DNA from: Colocasia esculenta
Lineage: Eukaryota; Streptophyta; Magnoliopsida; Alismatales; Araceae
DNA length: 64,000 nucleotides
Direction: 5' to 3'
NCBI GenBank assembly: GCA_014218235.1
Contig: CM024755.1
Location: 79,840,631 to 79,904,630, forward strand
Of this stretch, positions 21,398-32,460 are shown in pieces. The first letter of the stretch is position 1, and every line of letters starts with the position of its first letter. The position numbers were made by a program, and so were the translations under genes. The notes beneath the pieces were generated by a model, which saw nothing but the letters and a program-made list of their open reading frames with translations, was not told the origin of the DNA and did no database searches.

Positions 21398-24300
21398 ATG
21401 GAAGCATCGGCCATGGCGAAATCTCTGCTCTCTGCTCCTCCACCGCCCGCGGGAACGCAGCTTTCCCGCGTACCTATCTCGGTGGAGCATTCCTCCTGTT
21501 CTCTTCCACGTAGCTTCGCTACCACCGGATCTCGCCATGCTACGCGCCTCTCCCTTTCGAAGTCGGGATCTCGCCCTTCTCTCATTTCGTCTCGGAGCCG
21601 GGGCGGCTTGGCTGTCCGCTGTTCTGCGGATGGGGCCGAGAGCTCAGGAGGCGCCCCCATCGAGAAGAGTACGCCGCTACGCGGGTCCCTTGAACCTCCT
21701 GGTTCCTCTCGTATTGTACTCTGTATCAGTGTCTTAATCTCTGACGCTGGTGCTTGATCTGGTAGGATTCCCAGCTTTTCCGACGGTCATGGACATCAAC
21801 CAGATTCGCGAGATTTTGCCCCACCGGTGAGTTTCACCCGACTAGAATTTGGTTCGATTGCCTCGCCAATTTGGGTATCGACTCTTAGATCTTATTGCGT
21901 TCTTGGTCTCTTTGATATTGCGGAAGATAGATACCCATTTCTTTTGGTGGATAGAGTTATCGAGTACCAGCCCGGGGTCACCGCGGTGGGCATCAAGAAT
22001 GTGACGATTAATGACGACTTCTTTCCGGGTCATTTTCCTGAGCGGCCAATTATGCCAGGGGTGCTCATGGTGGAGGTGATTAAGTCTCCCTTTGGATGTA
22101 ACTCATGAATTTGTGAATATTTTTATTGTTAACGCATCTACATAAATCTATTTCCATTGATACATTTTCTATTAACTCATGCTTTTACGTTCTACATGTA
22201 TGTGATGTAATGTTAGACTCCATCTACAAGAACCAGTTGGGACTAGATTCATGAAAAATGCATGCATGGAAAGATTTCCAATTTGTAATAAATTTAGCTT
22301 AGGCAAGTATGCATTTTTAACTATCCAAACTAATAGGTTCTTTGGTTGTTTTTTCTAAGTAGTTTCTCTCTTAGATCTCATTTAAGGAGAAAACAGAGCC
22401 TAACCCTCGTTCATAGTTTGGGACCCTACAAGGCTAATTTAGCTGCTACATTTTAAGGCTAGTTGCCACGTTCTTGTCATCTCCTCTACCCCCTATGAGG
22501 TTATAATTTAACGGGAAGACAGAGCCTAACCCTCATTCATAATTTGACACCCTATAACACTCAAATAGGAATTATCTCTATGTTAAGACTCGATCTATGG
22601 TGTAGCCTTATAACAACATGTGGTGAACCAAAAAATGCAAAGAAAGACGCCACATTATCTGCTAGTTTAGCTTCAGTACTGTTGTATGCTACCGTATCAG
22701 TAGATAGAGAAAGAAAGGGCGGTGAGAGAAATAAACCAATAGGCAGTAACTAGAGTGTGCAAGAACTACAGATTGGGTCAACAGGGGGGGCGGCATAATA
22801 ATTGGGAGGAAAGGGGAGTATGAAGGCTCAGGTGACTAGGTGAAAGAAGGAGGATGACAGAAAGAACAGGAAATGTCCGGGTATGACTATCATATTTTTT
22901 TAAAAAGCTTTTAAATAGACATGCAATGTTATCAAGTTATAGTTCAATAAAGTTTTATGTTAACTCAAAAGGTTCTTGCCTCTGCTAAAACTTCTGGATA
23001 TTGGTAACTCCTAGTTGTTCAATTAGTGACCATGTCACAAGGTGATCACTGCTCAGATGAGATCAATGATATGCAACACTGCAACCATGGGTGGCAAAAA
23101 ATACAAATCGGGCAATTCCTATCTGGATATTTTAAAAAATGTATCAGAAAAATCTCCACTTTCTAGTTACACTGCCCGCATCATGGAAGTGAAAATTTTG
23201 ATGCTTCCACTTAATTGACATGAAATTTACATGTTCATTCATTTTTCAGAAGACATTGTCAGGGTTGACGCCTTAATATCATTGTTCATAGCCCTATGGT
23301 ATTTGCAGGACCTTTGGGTCCTTGTGGATCTTAGGACTGAAGTTTCCAAACATGCATACCGTTAGACAAGTTGGAAGCAAGAATTTCAGGCTGTGAGTTT
23401 CAAGGGAAGCTAAGCTTGTCCACGTTGATTTATCCAGCATGAATTTTCTGAATTTATCTACCTGCATGTCGTTGAAGTGAAAAATATTTCTAGGAACTTG
23501 GGAATGATAATTCCTAATCTAGGATTTGGAGATTATAGCATTTGTCATATCTCCCCCTGAAAGGTAAACAAGCTAGAAACAAACAATGTTTTCTCACTGA
23601 ACATCCTGTCTCATGGGGCAACAAGTCAGCACCAACTTGCGGAGGATTATGGGCAAGACAGACAATCTGAGAACTGTTCCAATTCCTTATCTATTTTATT
23701 TCCCTTTTTATTTTTTGAAGGTGGATATGTATCACCTATGTTGAGTCATTGACAATCACAAGTTTTCTATATTTATAGAAAAAGGGATCCCATGCTTAAC
23801 CACTAGGCTAGGTTTCCATTTCCATGGAAGAAAGATAAAAACAGAATTAGAGCTTGAACCATATAATTTCTGAGGGATAAATGTAGCATCATTACAATGA
23901 ATTTGAAGTTGCAGATATTTCGGTAGAAATGTCAATGAAGTGAAAAAGTTCATTTATACATAGAAGGATCATTTCTTGTGTGTGTTCTTTTGCACACTAT
24001 TGGCATCTTAATGATATATGTCCAAATTCAAGTGTAAGAGTGATAAATCTGCAATTACTGTTCTAACATTGGTCTACATGCAAGAGTTCCCATTAATAAA
24101 TGACAAAGGCTGCTTTGGACATACGAATCTTCATCTTTGTTTTATGAATAAGAATACATCCATTCTCAAAGCCAAGGAGATTTATCCTGTTTGAATCAGC
24201 AAAGGCACATTCTTGTCAATTTTTGTGCTTCTAAGACTGCTGGGTATCTAAACATATTGAGAATACTTTTATCCCTTTCTTCCCTTCTACTAGCACTCTT

Positions 24301-26335
24301 CCTTGTTCCTTTTTCTGCCTGTTTGCATGTATGGCTACTATTGCAGGAGCCCCATTTCTGTAAAATGTGTTGACTCTTTTGTAAGAAAATATAGAGGAAA
24401 GCAATCCTCAAATAGATGTATATAGCCATGGTAATTGAACAAAGGATCCTTTTCTTTAGGTGATGTGAACCTAGTTGCAAGTAAATGTTTCAGAATAATG
24501 AATCATCATCATCATCATCAGAGCCTTATCCCATTAATTGGGGTCGGCTACATGAATTCTTTTCTGCCACAAATTTCTATCAAGTGCTATAGTCGTGTTT
24601 AAACTCAAGAAGTCCAAGTCTTTCCTAATAACATCGCATCATCTCATTTTAGGTCTTCCCCTAGCTCTTTTACTAGTATCCACTAAGATTTTGTTACATC
24701 TTTTAACCGGCACCTAGTTAGGGCGACGGTGCACGTGTCCAAACTATCTAAGTCTATTTTCTCTCATTTTTCTATCAATTGGAGCTATTCCCAAATCCTC
24801 ACGGAAGCGCTCATTCATAATCTTATCTTTCTTAGTCTTACCACATATCCATCTCAGCATCCTCATCTCCGCCACACATCTAGAATACAGATGAGTCGGT
24901 ACATTTTACCACTGAGTGACTCTTTCTGGAGAATTTTGGGATTTGTTTATATCCACTGACTGATTCTGGAGAACTTGGTGATTTGTTTTTATGCATTTCA
25001 TCTTTTCTGGAGGAAGTCATTTTTACAAATGCTGGTACTTATTCCCCTTTTTCTCCTTACCAATTTGGACATGCTTCCAGATTTTCTCTTCAGATCAGCA
25101 ATATACTATGTTTTCTCAATCTAATGAAATAAAAAGCTTGAGATTGTAGAAGGATAACATGCTTAGCTGACCTGATTGCGCCAGGAGGCATATTTTCCGT
25201 TTTCAGTTCAAAATTTGAACCATCAACGATACAGTTGCTCCAAACACAGTCTGAATCATGTCATCATTTTTAAAATGCCATGGAGAAGACTTTTCAATTC
25301 CCTGTAGAGTACAATCACCCCTATCAAACATATGGCAGAATGTAATTTTACCAAAAGCATCTGGTTGTGGGGTGGTTAATAAAAGAGAGGGGCATTAACT
25401 GCATGACATAATTTTTGTTCAGTGGTGTTAAGTTTGTGAGTTTTGTCTGGTCTATTTTGATGTGGGTTCTATGGTAGAAGTTACGCTTCAGCTATTGCGG
25501 ATTCAGTGAACTTTTACTTACGGGGGTTTTCTAAAGTTTGGACTCTAGAAGGCAACTGTAAGTGTACTCAGGTTGTGTACTTGATCCTCGATGCTTATAC
25601 TCCAGTTTTTTATGTTCATATGGTTTACATAATATGGTTTGAAAGCCTTTCTTGACTACAGTTTCTGAGTTAGTTGTGCACTTTTCCGTACCTTATGTCC
25701 CTTGACTGGTAACGTTATTGTTATATCACCAGTCTTCCTTTTGCCATTCTATGATTACTCTCTATGCCTTAATCCAACACTCCAAGCCAGTCATCTTGGT
25801 CACTTTTACTAATTTCTGTCAAAAGGAATATTTTTGGAGTATTCAATGCTGTCAATAGGGACGAATTGGTGAAATAATGTGCATGCATATCTTTCATGTA
25901 CCTTTTATCCCAGTTACATGTCGTTTTGGCTCTTTTTCTTTGCAATAAAGGTGGTATCTGATGTTGTCCGATCCTGTGTTCTTCCGGTTGTTTTGGCATA
26001 CCATCCTTTTGATAAATCACTGGACAATGTGTAGTGTTTGTTGTACAATGTATTAAGCAATTCGGATAGCTGTGTTTCAGGCCATGGCGCAGGTTGGAGG
26101 CCTGGTTGTGCTGCAACCAGAGGTTGGTGGCTCGCGCGACAATTTCTTCTTTGCAGGGATTGACAAAGTGAGGTTCCGGAAACCCGTAATTGCTGGAGAC
26201 ACTCTTGTCATGAGAATGACACTCGTAAAGCTGCAGAAAAGTTTTGGGATTGCAAAGATGGAAGGCAAGGCATACGTTGGAGGTGAACTGGTTTGTGAAG
26301 GTGAGTTTCTTATGGCTACTGGAAGTACTGAATGA
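21398..26335 (+). CDS. FabZ: Plastid 3-hydroxyacyl-[acyl-carrier-protein] dehydratase (FabZ), four exons
   Basis: Removes water from (3R)-hydroxyacyl-ACP to give trans-2-enoyl-ACP, the third step of each cycle of type II fatty acid synthesis in the plastid stroma. Exons: 21,398-21,668, 21,766-21,826, 21,931-22,075 and 26,081-26,335 (stop included); all introns are GT-AG and phases fit, giving 243 residues. Residues 1-90 are Ser/Arg/Pro-rich with few acidic residues, as expected of a chloroplast transit peptide; an alternative Met is codon 6. The mature enzyme begins near FPAFPTVMDINQIREILPHR. The hot-dog fold active site is visible: His145 in FFPGHFPERP and Glu159 at the end of exon 3, followed by AMAQVGG, with the 14-residue spacing usual in FabZ. 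RFRKPVIAGDTL and GIAKMEGKAYV complete the family pattern. Intron 3 is 4,005 bp and contains a LINE fragment. No defect seen; the gene looks functional. Confidence 0.95.
24501..24900 (-). mobile_element. 5'-truncated RTE-clade LINE fragment in FabZ intron 3
   Basis: On the minus strand the sequence translates, with several stops, as VAEMRMLRWICGKTKKDKI, REDLGIAPIDRKMRENRLR, FGHVHRRP and RGRPK, then a conserved VADPN tail. This is the well-known C-terminal end of the plant RTE-clade reverse transcriptase ORF. It is followed on the same strand by a (ATG)n microsatellite (plus 24,501-24,520), the usual 3' tail of RTE elements. Only about the last 125 codons survive, as expected of 5' truncation during target-primed insertion. 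Just beyond its truncated end is a short tandem duplication (about 24,910-24,953 and 24,954-24,996). Confidence 0.85.
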
Positions 26336-27770
26336 TGCGGCAATCTATGCATGCGAATCCTTTGACATCTACCCATTGCTTCATTCCATGGTTCGTTTTG
26401 ACTAGTCCTCGTAGTTACAATTTTGCTGCTTAAACCTGATGTAGTTGCCGTCTGAAAGGTCTCAGGCTTATCCTCCCTGTTTCATGGCCCCTGTTACACT
26501 TAAGTTTCTGACACCTTCTCAGTTTGTTAGAGATCTACTTCCTTTGTTTTCGTGGTAGATGGAGCCAACCTTCTGAGTAATTTTATTCGTGGGGAGCAAC
26601 TGATGAAACAACAGAAATCTCTTTCATATCTCGGGATCCATACAATTCAGGTGCATGTTTGATACGTTTAGCATATTTCCATGGTACCGTATTAGGAATA
26701 ACCGCAAAAACAACACTCTTGTATGTTAAAAAAGTTTGCGGAATAACTGCCCAAGGACACTTGACAAGGCGTAAGCACTCACAAGGCTTAATTTAGCACC
26801 CAACCTCGTGGCTTCGAAGATTCTGCTCGAGAAGTTCTTGCTCAAAAAATGTTGTTTGGAGAAAAGCCTGCCTTAAAGGGAGACTCAAGAAATCACGTAA
26901 TTAAGATTGATGTGGCTTGCCCAACTTTTATCGATATAAATAGAGGTGGTAAGATGTAAGTACACACACTTATAAGACAAAACATTTAATATCTTGTCCA
27001 AATATTAATGCGGGTGCATAATTGGGCCTTCCTTTGTATTTGGGGATACACGTTGTTTGGGCTGAAAATTTCTTTTGGGCCAACCATGTGTAAAAGTTTT
27101 GTTTGGGCCCATTAGTTGTTAGGTTTATTTAGAGTTTTTTATATTTTTCTTATGTAATTTTTTATTTGGGTCTTAGCTCATGAGTCTTTAGTTGGTACGT
27201 GCCCCCATAGGCTTTAAGTAGTTGGACCCACTATGGAAGCCCTTAGCCTTAGGTTACCCCTTTATAAAGGGGCTGCGTTAGGGGGCAGAACAGATGCACG
27301 ATGAATTAAAATTTTTGGGAAATTTTGAAGGGTTCTTGGGGGTGCCGTGCCGCCCCTCCCCTCTCTCCTCCCTCCTCTCTCTCTTTTTGCATCGGGGAGA
27401 TGGAGCAGGACGAGGGAGGGGTGCAAGGCCTCATCGTCGCCGGACCTGCTCTGCCTATGCCGCCGCATCGTCCAACCCCCAATCGCATTGCTCCTCTTGC
27501 GAGGGGAAGAGCCATAGGCCCCTCAACGCAGCACTTTGCTCCGTCACCAACACCGTCACCTTGTGGCACCATCTAGACACTGCCACACGTCCTTCACTGC
27601 CCCATCATAGCCACGCCACTGCAACTCCTATTACCTGTGCGGTCAATACCACCTTCTCCATGTCTACCCGGATCTGGTCAACCGCTAGTAGGGCCCCACT
27701 TTAATTGGGTGTACATTTTAGTGTGCACCAAGTATTTTTCCCACATACATGCAGATGCCGTCATAGCCAC
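26336..27770. other. FabZ downstream region, no gene supported
   Basis: Contains the presumptive FabZ 3' UTR. Around 27,020-27,290 the sequence is rich in TTTGGGCC-type words and ends ACCCCTTTATAAAGGGGC, which looks like a promoter-bearing LTR piece; the GC-rich stretch 27,350-27,710 after it has open frames but no recognisable protein. I leave it unassigned. Confidence 0.4.
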
Positions 27771-27776
27771 CTAGCC

Positions 27777-27960
27777 TTCATGCAAGGGAAAAAAATTAAT
27801 TAAAAAGGGTTAGTAACTTACATGCCGTGGCAGAATACATATAAAAGCTTTTCATGCAAGGGAAAAAAAATTAATTAAAAAGGGTTAGTAACTTACATGC
27901 CGTGGCAGAATACATATAAAAGCTTTTCATGCAAGGGTTCAAAATAATTAAAACTTACAT
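27777..27960 (+). repeat. 74-bp tandem repeat, two full copies and part of a third
   Basis: Units start TTCATGCAAGGG at 27,777, 27,851 and 27,926. The first two are nearly identical (they differ by one A in the poly-A run); the third is shortened and degenerate. Identity this high implies a recent duplication. Confidence 0.9.
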
Positions 27961-27969
27961 GCAGACAGA

Positions 27970-28006
<37 letters not shown>
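27970..28006 (+). repeat. (TA)n microsatellite
   Basis: About 18 TA dinucleotides with one TG interruption, directly after the 74-bp tandem repeat. Confidence 0.9.
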
Positions 28007-28084
28007 GTTTACTGGTTTTTCACGCAGGACGACAAGCTCTCACATGGGTTCATGCAGGAAACGTTAATAAAAAAAAAATAAAAC

Positions 28085-28200
28085 ATGAAATTGGCGTCTC
28101 ACAAAGCATACGCCCTTAAGAAAGTTGGCTTCCTAAAACCAAGACGCCAATTGATGCAAGAATTGGCGTCCTGTGGTTTAGACGCCGATTTCACTCAAGA
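28085..28200. repeat. Hairpin and dispersed GGCGTC words
   Basis: GACGCCAATT at 28,143-28,152 is perfectly inverted at 28,161-28,170 (8-bp loop). The same word on either strand recurs at about 28,092 and 28,181. Short motifs repeated on both strands are typical of subterminal regions of CACTA or hAT DNA transposons, but no transposase or terminal inverted repeat was found. Confidence 0.45.
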
Positions 28201-28583
28201 CGGAAATCAACCGGAAAAGTTGGCATTTTGTTCTTTTGCTTTAAAAACATGTTTTTAGTCTTTCTTATCAAAACTCTCAGCATGAAATTTATCTTAAATA
28301 GGTGGTAAAAATTTCTTATATACTTCATTAAAATCAATTTAACGTAAGGATGTATGGATCTCAATTTCATGAATAAAAATTCTAATTCGCGGTATGTACA
28401 TAAAACAAATTTTTTAATACGCTCAAATCAATGCATAAAATTTCTTAAAAGAAATTTCTAAATTGTTGAAGAATCTATAATCAAAGTTTGATGAAGTTTA
28501 GTCAAGCGATTGAGGATATACAAGATCAAGAACACTTAATTTGAAAATTAAAATTTTGGGGCTTTAATTCGATGCATATGCAT

Positions 28584-29262
28584 TGTGGAGGCCTTTCCTT
28601 GATTGGGCCGGAGCCTGATGGACCTACACTTGAAGAAGGGAGGAAGGACGCTGGAGGCGGACGAGAGCCTGCAAAACCAGCAAACGGATCAGGGGGGCCC
28701 GGCTGAAGAACCGGGGAGAACCCTCCGATGCCAAAGTCAGTAGGTGACTAAAGAGGATGGGAGTTCTCATAGGCGAGGCGTGTTTTTGTGTGAGGTTCTA
28801 CATACTTTTGCATGGTCCTATACCTGTGTCTTATATAGGCATGGGTATTGAAGCGGACGGGCGTAACGCCTCCGGAACGTGCCTGAAAGGACGCCTAGAT
28901 TGGCGCGCGTAGTGGAGGGGTTACACGTTCAGGTGCCCGTTGAGATGCCAAGCAGTTAATACACCTCTTGATAGTGGGGCGCATGGCCTGCGGCGGTTCC
29001 AATCGTCGCTAAGACGAAGAGGCTGCTCGGGCGGCCTTGACTGTAGCTCTCGAGCAGGTTTGCTTGTTAGGAGCAGATGAACCTGGTGCTCGATGATCGT
29101 AAGGGCTGCTCTGGGCCCGAGCAAGATAGGTGCTTCCGAACACTCTGATGATGATCGTCCGAGGACGGATGATGCCCTAGGACAACGCAGTGCCAGCTCG
29201 TTTCGTCATGGGCTTAAGCGAACTTCACTGATGGGCCTGGGTGGCAGGAAGTGACCACCACA
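28584..29262 (-). repeat. 3' LTR of the Tat element
   Basis: Begins TGTGGTGGTCACTTCC on the minus strand at 29,262 and ends GGAAAGGCCTCCACA at 28,584. A TATATAGG box on the plus side (about 28,836-28,843) is conserved in both LTRs. Confidence 0.95.
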
Positions 29263-29275
29263 CTTGCCCCCCACG
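29263..29275 (-). other. Polypurine tract of the Tat element
   Basis: On the minus strand GTGGGGGGCAAG lies directly before the 3' LTR, the expected position and composition of the plus-strand primer. Confidence 0.85.
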
Positions 29276-29540
29276 CTATCGAGCTGGCTCAGGAACTGAG
29301 GCGCTCGCATGGCGGTAAAGCACTCAAATGTTATGCTAGCATTAAATGCGATGGCGACCTCGGACGTGCGAACGTCGATCGGCACTGTCGCTTCGTACCC
29401 TCCGTCTTGTAAGAATCGGAGGATTCATGATGAAGGATGGTATCGTGGCAAGTGAGGAGGCCGTCCATTCGGCCGAACGGTCACTTGTTTGGAAGGAGAG
29501 AAGGTTCCGAGGTTTCTAGGGTTTCCCGCCCTCTTTCCCT

Positions 29541-29547
29541 TATAAGG
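29541..29547 (+). promoter_or_regulatory. TATA box for the antisense ORF of the Tat element
   Basis: TATAAGG sits within a near-palindrome (CTTTCCCTTATAAGGAAAG) 118 bp before the ATG at 29,659. A start site about 30 bp downstream would leave a leader of roughly 90 bases. This suggests the opposite-strand ORF has its own promoter rather than using an LTR. Confidence 0.5.
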
Positions 29548-29658
29548 AAAGGGTGGGACGAAGGCGGGGAACCACGCCTTCGAAAAGGAACCTCTTACTG
29601 GAAGCCCTTTTCCCTCTTTCCAAACTCCACTGTTTCTTCGTCTCCTTCATCTCTGGCG

Positions 29659-32167
29659 ATGTCGCAGAAGGGCAAGGCCGTGGCTGGCGCGTGCGGTGGC
29701 TACAGCGTGCCGGAAGCTGTCCAACGGGAGAGAAACCGCTTCTTTGATGGACTTCGAGAGCGGTATCGCATTGATGCGGGATACGACATCGTTCTTGCGA
29801 AGGAAGAAGAGCCCTACTGGTGGGAGAAGCCTGGGTGCATAGCAATGTCGCATGATATCCTGGAAGCAGGGTTCTGGCTACCGTTGCCGGCGGTGGCGAG
29901 GGAGCTGCTCAATACCTGGGGGATCACCCCAGTTCAACTGGCACCAAACAGCTGGCGGATGATATGCGTCTTTTGCATATCGTGCAAAGTTCGAGGGATC
30001 GAGCCCACCGCCAATCTTTTTCGGAGCCAGTTCATTCTGACTGCGTCGCCGGGGACGAGTCGGAACGTCTACTACACCAAGCACCGGCCGGATTGCATGA
30101 GGATCGAGTTCTCCCCGCGGCTGTCGAGCCACAAGGGGTGGACTCATCGCATCCTCTTCCTGACGCGCACTGCTGGAGCACCAGATTGGGGGTTTCCTGT
30201 GCGGGTGAAGAGCGCTCGCAAGGATCTGTACCCGTTCATGTGACCAGATGAAGTGGCGTTTGCAAAGCGCCTTAGCAATATCTTCGTCGAGAAGGCGGAG
30301 GAATATATCACCGAGGCCCAACTAGTCCAGCACGGGCTCAGTAGAGCATGGAGTAAGTGATGGATTCTCTTTTCCATCTTCTTTCGCTCCTCGGAAACCA
30401 CTTCTTCGCTTTCTAACTTCTCTTTCCTTGTGCAGCTACTGAGGAGTTAGCGGCGGGCATGAATACAGAGGACATGGCCCTCTACACCGAGCAAATCCTC
30501 GTCACAGCGTATGTGGTGGTGATTGGTGAGGAACGTCCTGCTGCTGCCGCCCCAATCCGCCCTGCCGAAAGACAGGGTGTTGCCAGCTCGGGGGTCCCTG
30601 AGAAGGGGCCCGGAAGAATACGTTTGAAGAAGAGGGCAATCGAACGAGGGGCTTCGAGGGCCGTAGCTAGGCCCCTGCCCGAACCGCTACCAGCCGAGGA
30701 CGTGGCTGAGAGAGGGGTGGCGAAGAGCCCGCTCCAGAAGAAGAAGAAGCAAAGACTAGTGCTTGCTTCGCAGCGTTCTGCTAGTCCTCCTACCGAAGAG
30801 GATGAGGAGGAGGAGGAGGTCGAGCCGCCACTAGAGCGGAAGAGGAGGCGGACACCCCAGATGCCTGTCCAACGAAACCCCGAGGTCGCCAAAAGGATGG
30901 CGGTCGACCTCGGGCTCGTCGATGTAAGCTCTTCATCTGGGGAAGCGAGGGTGCTGACGCCGCAAGACTCCGTTGGGGGTTGTCTGGGAGAGGTGCCCGT
31001 GGGGGCTTCATGCGCCAGGGGTGCCGAGGACGACGCCGCTGCTGGCGGCGAGGATGTTGAGGTTGACTCCAGACTTGGTGAGGGCGCCGGCGCAACAGAG
31101 GATGTCGCGACCGAGGGGGTGCTGACGACCGAGGAGGAGGTACCCCTAGCACAAAATGCGCCCCCATGCGGGGGTCAGGAGATGGATCCCTCTACGGGGG
31201 CCGTCAAGGAAGCAGCTGCAGCGTCGAGGGCTGCCGAGGAGCTCGTTACTGCAACTGGGGCCGTCCTGACCCCCATGCCCCCCACCGAGGCGGTTGCAGA
31301 TGTTGCAACCGCCAAGGTAACTGATGGTGCCAGGGAGGAGGCAGTAGGGGTGGAGGACGAGGGGCGGCTGAAGATTCCGACGACGATCGGAGGCCGCTTA
31401 GGGAGGTGTTGCAGAAGAAGCTTCCCGAGGTTCCTTCGGTGGCGGCTCTGGAGGCGACGCTTCGCCGTGTTGAGGACACACCAAGGGAACTGCCTGCGAG
31501 CCCCTCTGCCTCTTGCCTCGATCGGATAGCAAGGTGCTTGGACCTTGCAGCCGAGCAGAGCCCAGAGGCGTCAGGCGGAGGATACTACCCAGAAGGCCGT
31601 GAAGACGACGGCGTGGGTGATGATATTGACTTGGGGGCCCTTATGGATGGGGTTTCCAAGTCATTAAACATTCTAAGGGCCTTGGCTGCTCGAGGTCAGA
31701 ACCAGAAGCATCTTTGGGAGGCGCAGACAGCTTTCTGCCAGGACCTCACCGCACAGCATAAGGCCCGCGAGGCGTCGTTGGAGGAGGAGGTGAAGAACCT
31801 CAAAGCTGCCCTCCAAGTTTCGGAGCTGAATTTGGCCCTGGCGCGGGCCGAGAAGGAAGCCGTTGCCAAAATAGTTGCTGATGCAGGGGCCCGTGCCGTC
31901 GCCGAATATAAGGTCGGAGTTGATTACAAAGAAGACTTGGAGCAGTATGGGGCCCGCTGCTATCGGGTGGGCCTCAAGGCTGGTAGGGACTTCGGAGAGC
32001 GGCTCTCTTGGGTCGATCGCTCCCGAGCGGCCTTCGAGGCTGCTGTGCAAGAGTGCCGGCGTCGTACCAATGATGCCCGCTTGGATGGAGTCCGGTTCGC
32101 ACAGTTCCAATCTGGGCGAATGCCTCCTCCGGGTGATGATGCCGGACCCTCCGAGCAAGCTCCTTAA
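29659..32167 (+). pseudogene. Opposite-strand accessory ORF of the Tat element ('putative gypsy type transposon' family), one intron
   Basis: Exon 1 is 29,659-30,352, intron 30,353-30,435 (GTAAGT...TGTGCAG), exon 2 30,436-32,167; the phase fits exactly across the junction. The first 200 residues match the pattern of the Pfam family Transposase_28: EAGFWLPLPAVARELLNTWG, QLAPNSWRMICVF and GIEPTANLFRSQF. The middle is Glu/Arg/Pro-rich and nuclear-localisation-like (KKKKQR, ERKRRR), and the C-terminal 150 residues form a coiled coil (LEEEVKNLKAALQVSELNLALARAEKEAVAK) followed by a conserved-looking YRVGLKAGRDFGERLSW. No catalytic residues are recognisable and the function is unknown despite the family name. 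Breaks: TGA at 30,241-30,243 and a frameshift between about 31,362 and 31,406. The ATG at 29,659 is preferred over 29,437 because the TATA box lies between them. Confidence 0.75.
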
Positions 32168-32460
32168 TCTTGCTGTTTCATGTCTTTTTGTTCGTCCTTG
32201 TAAAAGAGGTCTCTATGTAAGCAAGAGATTTGTGAATGGAAACTTTCTTCTTCAGGAGTTTGTCTATGGCTTCACTTTTCCATCTTCTCCCTTTTGTTAT
32301 TGTTCCTGATCGGATCGGGATCCGCTGGTTTTATAAGCGTCGCATGTACCGCGCAGATCATTGGGAACCGTAAAAAAGGTTCCGATCAGGGGTGCATACT
32401 ACTCGCTTGTCTAACCATAGGAATAGGGAGAAGAGAAGTAGGATGCTTGATAAAAGGCTT
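32168..32460. other. Spacer between antisense ORF and integrase end
   Basis: About 290 bp separating the 3' ends of two convergent coding regions. It must carry the transcription end of the antisense ORF; AT-rich TTATTG-type words lie near 32,295 but no clear polyadenylation signal was fixed. Confidence 0.4.

Noticed and set aside
21827..22108. Open frame starting in FabZ intron 2
   Set aside because: It runs through intron 2 into exon 3 and past the donor site; the spliced model explains the conserved residues.
27294..27704. GC-rich open frames downstream of FabZ
   Set aside because: Overlapping frames on both strands, low-complexity composition, no recognisable domain; more likely LTR-derived or non-coding.
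29437..29658. Upstream extension of the Tat antisense ORF
   Set aside because: In frame, but the likely TATA box lies inside it, so transcripts would start after it.
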